Of a stretch of 64,000 bases of DNA, positions 18,659-26,490 are shown one piece after another. This DNA is from UBA11865 sp963749825 (GTDB lineage Bacteria > Chloroflexota > Anaerolineae > Promineifilales > Promineifilaceae). The stretch lies in assembly GCA_963749825.1 (NCBI GenBank), contig CAVVOI010000009.1, positions 806,001-870,000 of the forward strand. Direction: 5' to 3'. Numbering within the stretch: position 1 is the stretch's first letter; each line of letters begins with the position of its first letter. Under the pieces are notes generated by a model, which was not told where the DNA came from, made no database searches, and saw only the letters and a program-made list of their open reading frames with translations. The position numbers were made by a program, and so were the translations under genes.

Positions 18659-19420
18659 GTGTTCATGGAACTTGTTTCAGCAATCGTTGTATTATTCGTT
18701 GCAGTGGGCGGCGCCGGCTTATTGTATTTGCTCACCTCTCGAATTCGAGCTGGTCGAAAGATTGGTCTGCGTTCTCTTGATTCATATACGGCTTTGCGGA
18801 GACAAAGCGCCAAGTCGGTGGAAGCTGGCAGGGGTCTACACTTTTCGATAGGGCGAGCCAGTCTGGCGAAGGTTTCAAATCCAACCGGGGTAGCCGCAAT
18901 TTCCGTTTTGGATTATGTAAACAGCCAGGCAGCAAGTAGTGATATCCATCCCATAGCCACAGCCGGCGATGGTTCGATGTTCCTGGCAGCACAGGACAGT
19001 CTCCGAGGAGCATATGGAAATGTGGGTAGAAGATCACGCATATCTCCCTCGCAAACGCAGTACTTAGCAGCAGACGACCAGGCCATGGCTTATGCCGCAG
19101 GAGCCAGTAGCATGGTTAGCCAGGGCAAGTTGGAAAGCAATATGTTAATCGGTCGGTTTGGCGCAGAAATCGCCATTCTCGCCGAAGCTGCCGAACGTGA
19201 AGGCATGGATCAAGTGATTGGATCAGATGATCCAACAGCGCTGGCAATTGCGGTATTAGCCACCGACAAGGTTCTTTTAGGTGAAGAATTGTTTGCGGCC
19301 GGTGCTTACTTGCATGGTGAACCGGCCCAGATCGCCAGCTTACAATTGCAGGATATTCTGCGAGTATTGGCTATCGTTGGAATCCTGCTAGTTGCCTTAA
19401 TCAATTTAGTAGTAGGTTAA
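18659..19420 (+). CDS. DUF6754-like membrane protein
   Basis: A 253-residue protein with one N-terminal membrane helix and one C-terminal helix around a soluble domain of about 190 residues. The pattern is like the Chloroflexota family DUF6754: RAGRKIGLRSLDSYTALRR, then EAGRGLHFSIGRASL and later EAAEREGMDQVIGSDDPTAL. Function is unknown. The GTG at 18659 has AAGG eight bases upstream; an ATG at 18665 is the alternative. The stop overlaps the next start as TAATG, which suggests translational coupling. Confidence 0.72.
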   Translation: MFMELVSAIVVLFVAVGGAGLLYLLTSRIRAGRKIGLRSLDSYTALRRQSAKSVEAGRGLHFSIGRASLAKVSNPTGVAAISVLDYVNSQAASSDIHPIATAGDGSMFLAAQDSLRGAYGNVGRRSRISPSQTQYLAADDQAMAYAAGASSMVSQGKLESNMLIGRFGAEIAILAEAAEREGMDQVIGSDDPTALAIAVLATDKVLLGEELFAAGAYLHGEPAQIASLQLQDILRVLAIVGILLVALINLVVG

Positions 19421-20028
19421 TGAAAAAATTCGGGCGCACAGTGCCAGTGGCGCTGGCCATAGGCTTTGGCCTGTTGACCTTGCTGGGGCTTTTATATTTG
19501 CCCAGTTTGGGTGATGCAATGACATCTTGGGCCAGTTTTTTGGCCGCCATTGCACTATTGTTGGGTGTGATAAATCTGCTGATTGTGCATATTCGCCGGT
19601 CGGCTCGAGGCAATATTTATAGTATTGTCTTGGTTTTTAGCATGCTTTTCATGCTCGGTTTGTCATTGACAGACTTTCTTGGTTTTACAAATGATGGCGT
19701 GACTATTATCTTTAATCTTGTTCAAGCACCTTTGGAAGCGGCCGTCGCTTCGCTATTGGCGTTTTTCTTGATATTTGCCGGTTTTCGTTTGTTTAAGCGC
19801 CAAAAAAATGGTTGGTCGGTTCTGTTTCTTGTGACTGCGCTCATTATTTTTTTGGGGACAACCATGCTACCAAAAGTCGTGAGCGGTTTTTTTGGAGACA
19901 TAAACCGGATTATCAATAGCTACATTGTTTCAGCAGGCATGAGAGGCTTACTAATTGGCATTTCTATCGGATCGATTCTGGTAGCTCTTAGAATACTAAT
20001 AGGTTCGGAACGACCCTACGATAAATGA
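19420..20028 (+). CDS. Polytopic membrane protein of the cluster
   Basis: A 202-residue protein with about six predicted helices and very short loops. The last loop is followed by a positively charged tail (SERPYDK). No enzyme motif is visible. The start overlaps the previous stop by one base and the stop overlaps the next start by four bases (ATGA), so it is embedded in the translationally coupled unit. Confidence 0.75.
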   Translation: MKKFGRTVPVALAIGFGLLTLLGLLYLPSLGDAMTSWASFLAAIALLLGVINLLIVHIRRSARGNIYSIVLVFSMLFMLGLSLTDFLGFTNDGVTIIFNLVQAPLEAAVASLLAFFLIFAGFRLFKRQKNGWSVLFLVTALIIFLGTTMLPKVVSGFFGDINRIINSYIVSAGMRGLLIGISIGSILVALRILIGSERPYDK

Positions 20029-22100
20029 GCGAGATCACTTGTCCACGTTGTAACACCGAAAATGCTGCCGATAGACTGAACTGCAGCAACTGTGGCGCAT
20101 CTTTGCCTGTTGCAGGAGATCACCTTGAATCTATTTCTGACTGGATCGACCAGATCAATGATTCTGCCAAGGCCGAACCAATAGCGAGTGCGCCTTTCGA
20201 GGGCGAACGTTTGATGTCTAAGCCTGATAAGGAAGAAACGATCCTTGACGATTCCGCATCAACAGGTCCCAGAGACGAATTATTAGATTGGCTAAAAGAT
20301 CTAGAACCAGGTCTCGAAACACCTGCTGCCAGCGAGCATGAACGCAGTTCAGCAGAAGAATCACCTCCTTTATCTGATTCACTTGACGATTGGGCAGCTG
20401 ATCTGTCAGGTGATCAGGAGGGTTGGATAGATGAAGGCGATCAAAGCAGGTATGTTGAGGAGCCAGTTGGCTCGACAGAGGACGAATCTGGTGAAACAGC
20501 CTCAATAGTGACTCAGACTGCGCCACTATCCCAATATCACGAGATTGAAGGTATTCCGGAGCAATTGGCGTCGCGGTCTTTGCCTGAATGGATGCAGGAC
20601 GAGACTATCGATAGAGGCGAAGTCTCAGACCAATCACATTTTCAATCTGAATACGGTAATGATGATGCATCCATCGAGTCGCTCTTGCCTCTAGATCCAT
20701 CGCAAATGCGAGAGATTGAAGAGGAGTCTGGCCCTGCATCTGATTTTTCAGAGGAGCTTGCCATCTCTGAGCAGGAAATGACCGGTGATTTGGTTGAAGC
20801 TGGACCAGATTCGGCAGAGGATGACTGGTATTCAGAATTTGCTGGGATTGATGTAGATAATGAGCTAGATGGGATGCTTGAAACTGATCAATTGGCGGAT
20901 GAAGAAGCCAGTTTAGATCAAAGCCGCGATCTCATTCCGGAATTGTCTCGTGAGTCCCAGATGCCACCTCCGATACCTGCAATAGTTCAGAGCGAAGGGG
21001 AAAAAGGCGAGACGGATATACCCGATTGGCTGCAAGCTCTCAAACCTGAAGAATTGGCTGGAACTGAAAAAGATGAGTTAATTGAATCAGCGGGTATTTT
21101 AGCTGGTATCAAAGGAGTTCTTCCCTTAGCAACATCAATACCGACATCCAAGAAAGCAAGTTTGCAGGTCGAACACCCGATGTCGGTTGAACAACGGCGA
21201 CAGGTCGCCTTGCTTAAACAACTCACGACGGTAGATGAAACCAGCGTCCCATCGGAATCAGCACCTGGAACAAGTGATAGATACCTAAGTTTCCGGATCA
21301 TTCTTGGTATCGTATTGATCGCGGTTACCATCATTGGATGGTTTGCTCCTGCAGTGAAAGATCTCATTCCAGGACTTGAATCGCAGCCGATTCCGGTAGA
21401 GACGGAAGAGGCCTTTAGGGTAATAGAGGAAGCTGCTGGAAAACCCGTGTTGGTTGCTTTCGAGTATACGCCTGCCTATGCAGATGCGCTTGATCCGGTC
21501 GCCTTAGCCTTACTTGAGGAATTGGCCTCCAATAACAGTGCTGTTGTAACTGTCAGCCAATATGCCGCCGCTGTTCCAATTGTCCAAAGAATAACTGAAC
21601 AGGTTGCTGATCTTGATAGCTCATCGTTGGGCTATCTTCCAGGTGATGCAACTGGACTCAGAAGACTGGGTAGCTGCCTTATTGATGCCAGCTCATGCGA
21701 AACTATACCTGGACTCTCGATTGACGGAAATTCGCAAGACATTCTACAAAATGTTAGGGCAATCATTGTTCTTACTGCTGAACGAGATTCACTAGTGAAT
21801 TGGATTGAACAGGTAGGTACGCAAAAACCTGTTCCGCTCATTAGCGGTATCACGCAAGCCCTTGGCCCGATGGCATCTCCTTACCTGGCTAGCAATCAAC
21901 TGGCAGGCTCAATTGCTGGTATGCCTGCCGCTGCTGCCGTGGCTCAGGTAACTGATGAAGGCACTTATTCATTAGGAAAAGCATTAAACAGTCTGACATT
22001 AGCCCAGTGGTTTTCATTTATCGTTCTAGTCATTGGGGCTTTGTATTTTGGAATTTTCGATCTGGCAATGACCGGAAATAAAAAAGTAGAAACCAAGTGA
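20025..22100 (+). CDS. Zinc-ribbon, acidic-linker protein with extracytoplasmic domain
   Basis: A 691-residue protein in four parts. Residues 1-30 form a zinc ribbon (CPRCNTENAADRLNCSNCG). Residues about 40-400 are an acidic, probably disordered cytoplasmic linker with repeated DWL-type motifs (LLDWLKDLEPG, IPDWLQALKPEE). A membrane helix lies near 425-442. An extracytoplasmic domain of about 190 residues contains LGYLPGDATGLR and ASPYLASNQLAG, and a second helix lies near 660-680. The short DWL motifs look like docking peptides. No catalytic site is apparent. It is coupled to both neighbours by four-base overlaps. Confidence 0.75.
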   Translation: MSEITCPRCNTENAADRLNCSNCGASLPVAGDHLESISDWIDQINDSAKAEPIASAPFEGERLMSKPDKEETILDDSASTGPRDELLDWLKDLEPGLETPAASEHERSSAEESPPLSDSLDDWAADLSGDQEGWIDEGDQSRYVEEPVGSTEDESGETASIVTQTAPLSQYHEIEGIPEQLASRSLPEWMQDETIDRGEVSDQSHFQSEYGNDDASIESLLPLDPSQMREIEEESGPASDFSEELAISEQEMTGDLVEAGPDSAEDDWYSEFAGIDVDNELDGMLETDQLADEEASLDQSRDLIPELSRESQMPPPIPAIVQSEGEKGETDIPDWLQALKPEELAGTEKDELIESAGILAGIKGVLPLATSIPTSKKASLQVEHPMSVEQRRQVALLKQLTTVDETSVPSESAPGTSDRYLSFRIILGIVLIAVTIIGWFAPAVKDLIPGLESQPIPVETEEAFRVIEEAAGKPVLVAFEYTPAYADALDPVALALLEELASNNSAVVTVSQYAAAVPIVQRITEQVADLDSSSLGYLPGDATGLRRLGSCLIDASSCETIPGLSIDGNSQDILQNVRAIIVLTAERDSLVNWIEQVGTQKPVPLISGITQALGPMASPYLASNQLAGSIAGMPAAAAVAQVTDEGTYSLGKALNSLTLAQWFSFIVLVIGALYFGIFDLAMTGNKKVETK

Positions 22101-22756
22101 ATTTACTTGAGACCATAGGCGAGCTAGGAGGCACACTTATTGGTCTGTCATTGACCATAGCCGTCCTGAGTTTCGTCATAAAAGATAATCCATTGTACCG
22201 TCTGGCCGTTCACATTCTTGTGGGCGTCAGTGCCGGTTTCACTGTTATTGTCCTGGTTGAGAAGGTATTGTTGCCAGTAATGGACTCCTTCAGTCAAGCT
22301 TCATCGCTCATCGATAGACTTTACTGGATCATCCCTATTGTATTTGGATTGTTTCTGGTATTGAAGTTGGTACCCCAAACTGCGTCTTTTGGGAATATTG
22401 GCATGGCGGTAATTATAGGAATTGGCGCTTCGGTTGGCATGGTCGGCGCTGTTGCCGGCACCCTCATACCTCAGATTGTGGTTAGATATGATAATGCGAT
22501 CTTGGGACTTATTGTCGCGCTACTTGCCGCTTTAACCTTGGTGTATTTCTTCTTTACCGGAAAGGAATCCTCAACAGGTGTAGCCAAAATGCCCGTCTGG
22601 TTTCCTTATATTCAGACAGGCGGTAAGGTGGTTATCACTATGACGCTGGCTGGTTTGTTTGTCGGCGCATTAAATACTAGTCTGGTTCTTTTTGTCGGCC
22701 GAGTTGGATTCTATATCACCTCTATAGGTGAGTTAATTGGGGCATTGGTTCAATGA
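22097..22756 (+). CDS. Second polytopic membrane protein of the cluster
   Basis: A 219-residue protein with about six helices, starting at GTG overlapping the previous stop (GTGA). Glycine-rich helices (GMAVIIGIGASVGMVGAVAG) suggest tight packing in a complex. No transporter signature is recognised. The stop overlaps the MutL-like ATPase start by four bases, which suggests that the membrane protein and the ATPase are made in fixed proportion. Confidence 0.75.
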   Translation: MNLLETIGELGGTLIGLSLTIAVLSFVIKDNPLYRLAVHILVGVSAGFTVIVLVEKVLLPVMDSFSQASSLIDRLYWIIPIVFGLFLVLKLVPQTASFGNIGMAVIIGIGASVGMVGAVAGTLIPQIVVRYDNAILGLIVALLAALTLVYFFFTGKESSTGVAKMPVWFPYIQTGGKVVITMTLAGLFVGALNTSLVLFVGRVGFYITSIGELIGALVQ

Positions 22757-24525
22757 CATCTGTGGCCGAAGAGTTATCACAAACACTCGACGAAACCACG
22801 CCTGATGAAAACCAATCGGGTCGATCATATTTGATTGCCGATGTGGGTTCAGCGACGACAACGGTAACCTTATTCGATACTGTCGAAGGACAATATCGTC
22901 TTGTCGGATATGGATCGTCACAAACGACTTCAGGCTCTCCTTGGTACGATATTACTCGTGGCATGCAGCAGGCAATCAGCCAGATTAGTGATGCTACAGG
23001 TCGAACATTGCTAAATGATCAGGGAAACCTCCTAAGGCCACGCCGGCCGCATGGTGTGGGTGTCGATGAATTTGGCGCCGCCATTAGCGTGGCGCCACCA
23101 CTGCGCGTTTTAGTGGCAGGATTACTGGAGGATGTCAGTGTCGCCAGCGCCCGTCGCGCTCTCGAGTCGGTACCAGCTCAAGAGGTTGATTGTTTTTTCA
23201 TCACGGATCAGCGCGATAAGACAGCCCAATTTTTAGCGATGCTCGAACAGCCGATTGATGTCATACTGCTGGTTGGGGGTACTGATGGTGGCGCGGATAA
23301 GCAGATGGTCACACTTTTCGATACCATTGCCATAGGGCTAGAACTATTGGAAGCAGTTGATCGTCCCATCATCATCTATGCAGGGAATGTGGATTTAAGA
23401 AATGGCGTTGAACAATCCTTCGGTGAACTAACCGAAGTGTACATGGCCGAGAACATTAGGCCTGAGATAGACATAGAAAGGCTCGACCATGTAATTGGCA
23501 TGCTGACTGAAATGTACCTGGTTAAGAAGGTCAGCCAGATACGTGGAAGCGATGGACTGCAAGAATGGAGTAGCATACCAGTCGGTCTTACACCGCACTC
23601 ATTTGTTGGAATTAGCGAATTTTTTGCGGCGCTTTATGAAGCTAAAATACTTTGCTTAGACGTTGGTCGTTCACAACTAACAGTGGCGACCGCGGAACCA
23701 GGGGACGTGAATCTCTTGATCTTTACAGATCTGGGAGTTGGCGAACAAGGTTTAGGACTTGAAGTGGAACAAGGGCTTGAATTTTTGTCGAGCTGGTCTC
23801 CAGAGTTTGATGAAGATTCGATTCGAGATTACTTCAAAGATAAGTCGATTAAGCAAGATTCGCTACCGCTGACCGAGGACAGCTTTCGTTTAGAGCAAGG
23901 GCGCCTTAGCCAGATGGTTAGCCATGCAGTACGACAGGTGGCTCGCAGTTGGAAATGGGAACCAGGATGGCGAGTGCCTGAAATTCGCTCCCTAATTTTG
24001 CGCGGTAGCATCTTGACCAATTCGCCGAAGCCTAAAATGACAATTTTGGCATTGTTGAATGCGCTGCAACCGATTGGCGTGTTTGAGATAATGGCTGATA
24101 AGTATTCAGTGTTAGCGGCAATGGGTCTGCTGGCACCATCAGAACCGGAGTTGGTCATACAAGTATTAAATTCCGGTGTACTGGATCGTTGGGGGTGGGT
24201 TGTTGTACCTAGTGGACGCTCCCGTTCTGGAGATTCCATTCTCGAAGTGCGAATTGAATCAGAGGGAGTTGACAACCTGCGAATGAAGGTTGCACGTGGT
24301 GCCTTGGAGGTCTTTCCATTGCCAGCGAGTAGGCAGGCTATTGTAACTTTATCTCCCGCTTCTGGAATTGATATTGGCTACGGACGAGGCAAGACCCGGA
24401 AAATAAAGGTTCACGGCGCATCCGTCGGGCTTGTGGTTGATGCAAGAAGCCGGCCCATACCAAATTTGGACGGCGATGCGAAACGAAAGCATCTTGAAGA
24501 ATGGATGGAGGCAATTGGAGCTTAA
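22753..24525 (+). CDS. MutL/GlmL-like (actin/Hsp70-fold) ATPase-family protein
   Basis: A 590-residue protein of the glutamate-mutase-L family (PF13941-like). The N-terminal phosphate loop is ADVGSATTTVTLFD. Other matching parts are AAISVAPPLRVLVAG, VDVILLVGGTDGGAD and RPIIIYAGNVDLRNG. The fold is that of acetate kinase, Hsp70 and actin. GlmL proper is linked to glutamate mutase, but no mutase gene is present here. The gene is locked by a four-base overlap to a membrane protein. I infer a role as an ATP-driven or ATP-sensing component of a membrane machine, not a mutase chaperone. Confidence 0.75.
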   Translation: MTSVAEELSQTLDETTPDENQSGRSYLIADVGSATTTVTLFDTVEGQYRLVGYGSSQTTSGSPWYDITRGMQQAISQISDATGRTLLNDQGNLLRPRRPHGVGVDEFGAAISVAPPLRVLVAGLLEDVSVASARRALESVPAQEVDCFFITDQRDKTAQFLAMLEQPIDVILLVGGTDGGADKQMVTLFDTIAIGLELLEAVDRPIIIYAGNVDLRNGVEQSFGELTEVYMAENIRPEIDIERLDHVIGMLTEMYLVKKVSQIRGSDGLQEWSSIPVGLTPHSFVGISEFFAALYEAKILCLDVGRSQLTVATAEPGDVNLLIFTDLGVGEQGLGLEVEQGLEFLSSWSPEFDEDSIRDYFKDKSIKQDSLPLTEDSFRLEQGRLSQMVSHAVRQVARSWKWEPGWRVPEIRSLILRGSILTNSPKPKMTILALLNALQPIGVFEIMADKYSVLAAMGLLAPSEPELVIQVLNSGVLDRWGWVVVPSGRSRSGDSILEVRIESEGVDNLRMKVARGALEVFPLPASRQAIVTLSPASGIDIGYGRGKTRKIKVHGASVGLVVDARSRPIPNLDGDAKRKHLEEWMEAIGA

Positions 24526-24550
24526 GGCTTTATAGATAATTGCTGGAAAT

Positions 24551-25627
24551 ATGGAATCGATGACTGTTTACACCAATGCGACCCGAATAAGGTTGCTCAC
24601 CAATATCCGGAGAGCTCGTCTGCTGCCGCGAGCAGGTGAGGTTGTCGTTCCTGTTGGCCAGGATGTTAATCCGGTGCATGTCATAGCCCGGGCAATTGAT
24701 GCTTCAAGTTATCAAGTTCTGAGAGCTAGTGAAATATTGAACGTACCGGCCGATAAAATCACAGAGTTATTGTTAGTTAAGGAAGGCGCTTCACTTAAGA
24801 GAGGTACGCCGCTGTTACGTAAAAGTGGATTCATGAAGCGGGATAAAGTCTACCGTAGCCCGATAGAAGGTACTTTGCGGCAAGTTCGCGACGGTTTTCT
24901 GATCATGGAACCGACTGGGGGCCTGATCGAAATGCGAGCCATGATTCCAAGTCGTGTCGTATCGATTGTGCATAGCCGAGGCGTAGTTCTTGAAACATTT
25001 GGTAGCCAAATTCAAGTAGTATGGGATTCGGGCAAGGATGGCTTTGGGCAATTGAGAGTGGCAACAGAGTCGCCCGCGGATGAGTTAACTCCAGAGGCAA
25101 TCAAGCTTGATGTTCATGGCTCTATCTTGGTAGCAGGGCATGTATCACAAATGGAGACCTTAAAACAACTTGAAGAGCTCAATGCTCGAGGGTTGATTGT
25201 GGGTAGCATCCCATCAAAAATTACAGATGTGGCCCAATCGTTTTCTTATCCGATCTTGGTGACTGACGGCATAGGAAGTCAGGCAATGGCAGCGCCAATT
25301 TTTGAATTATTAGTTCAATCAAGCGGCCGTCAGGCGGCATTGTTTTCGAGTCAAAGTGGCCATCAAGGGCACCGTGGAGAAATAGTAATTTCCTTGCCAT
25401 CATCTGCCGGCATGGAACAATATGCCAGTTCAACCGATACCTTGTCATTAGGATCCCAGGTACGAGTTTGGCGGGTCGGTCTCGATAGCCGAATTGGCAA
25501 GGTTATGCGCATTTATAACCAACCCCGCAAGAATAATTTGGGCATGCAGCTCCCAGGTGCAGATGTACGGTTTGATGATGGCGAAATCAACTACATACCT
25601 TTGGGAAACATCGATTTACTGTGTTGA
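24551..25627 (+). CDS. Conserved protein of the cluster, unknown function
   Basis: A 358-residue soluble protein. An N-terminal half is rich in beta-strands, with a biotinyl/hybrid-motif feel (KRGTPLLRKSGFMKRDKVYRS). A central segment is built around ARGLIVGSIPSKITDV. A small C-terminal beta domain (VWRVGLDSRIGKVMRIYN) resembles KOW/SH3-like barrels. None of these is a firm family match. It follows the MutL-like gene by 25 bases and appears to close the cluster. Confidence 0.65.
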   Translation: MESMTVYTNATRIRLLTNIRRARLLPRAGEVVVPVGQDVNPVHVIARAIDASSYQVLRASEILNVPADKITELLLVKEGASLKRGTPLLRKSGFMKRDKVYRSPIEGTLRQVRDGFLIMEPTGGLIEMRAMIPSRVVSIVHSRGVVLETFGSQIQVVWDSGKDGFGQLRVATESPADELTPEAIKLDVHGSILVAGHVSQMETLKQLEELNARGLIVGSIPSKITDVAQSFSYPILVTDGIGSQAMAAPIFELLVQSSGRQAALFSSQSGHQGHRGEIVISLPSSAGMEQYASSTDTLSLGSQVRVWRVGLDSRIGKVMRIYNQPRKNNLGMQLPGADVRFDDGEINYIPLGNIDLLC

Positions 25628-25709
25628 AATACCTGTATTTATCAATCAAAATGCAATCATTCGATATTAAGGATAGCGAGGTAGTATATCGTCAAGTCAG
25701 GAGGCGAAT

Positions 25710-26312
25710 ATGTCAGAAGAATTCTCAGATGATTTTGTCGTAGAGGAAGAGGAATCAGCTAATCGCTCGTTTCTCATAGCGGCTGGATCCCTTATAGGGG
25801 TATTTATCATTCTTGCCGCTTGTTTGCTGGTTTATGTGCTCATGCAGCGAGGTCAAGAGCAAAGTGATGCTGTTGCCCAGATCGAAAGCCAGAACGCTAC
25901 GACAGAAGCGCAGAACGCATTGGTTACCCAAACTGTTGAAGCCCAGGAAACCCAATCGGCTTTAGCAGTATTGGAGTCGGAAAACGCAACGGCCGAAGCT
26001 GAGCGGTTAATGACCGCTTTAACGGCTGAGGCTGTGCAGACGCAAGAAGCCTTGCCTACTGCCACTCCCCCTCCAACCCAGGTTGTGCAGCAGCCCGAAG
26101 CCGCTGCTACCGATACGCCAATGCCGACCCTCGCCAGCGGTGGAAATGCTGGTAACGGCAGCGGCACTGGAACGGGTGGATTGGCTACTCCGATCACTCC
26201 AGGTGCTGGCGAAACATTGCCTCAGACTGGTATTAGTATCTGGGGATTCGCTATAGCCGGGTTGGGTCTGCTTGCCGTGCTGGTTTTGGCTCGCCGCTTA
26301 CGAACCGCTTGA
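25710..26312 (+). CDS. LPXTG-type surface protein with two membrane anchors
   Basis: A 200-residue protein with CAGGAGGCG before its ATG. Residues 1-18 are acidic and cytoplasmic. A membrane helix lies at about 20-44. A coiled-coil-like segment rich in Ala/Gln/Thr/Glu follows (48-115). Then come a Pro/Thr spacer and a Gly/Ser linker, and the C-terminus has LPQTG (170-174), a hydrophobic helix and ARRLRTA. That tail is a textbook sortase sorting signal. Having an uncleaved-looking N-terminal anchor as well is unusual. No sortase gene is in the window. Confidence 0.75.
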   Translation: MSEEFSDDFVVEEEESANRSFLIAAGSLIGVFIILAACLLVYVLMQRGQEQSDAVAQIESQNATTEAQNALVTQTVEAQETQSALAVLESENATAEAERLMTALTAEAVQTQEALPTATPPPTQVVQQPEAAATDTPMPTLASGGNAGNGSGTGTGGLATPITPGAGETLPQTGISIWGFAIAGLGLLAVLVLARRLRTA

Positions 26313-26351
26313 AGTAGCAACAGTCAATATTACTTCAGCAATAATTGGTCT

Positions 26352-26375
26352 GGGCGTGACGACCTATTGACGCCC
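26352..26375 (+). terminator. Weak hairpin after the LPXTG gene
   Basis: GGGCGT (26352-26357) pairs with ACGCCC (26370-26375), followed by only three T. It may be a weak terminator between the surface protein gene and the hybrid kinase gene. Confidence 0.25.
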
Positions 26376-26490
26376 TTTACCAGTTATTCTAGCATGACAG
26401 CAACGGCTGATAATGTCGTTGCCTCATTTGCTTTAAGTTTGTAGTGGCGGTCTAAATTCCTTGAAATCTGCGTTGCGAGTAAGCTGAAAT

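Noticed and set aside
22753..24525. Glutamate mutase activator as the role of the MutL-like protein
   Set aside because: No mutase (mutS/mutE) genes are adjacent and the gene is coupled to membrane proteins.
26401..26440. Inverted GCAACG/CGTTGC near 26.4 kb
   Set aside because: Six-base arms without a T-tract are expected by chance.
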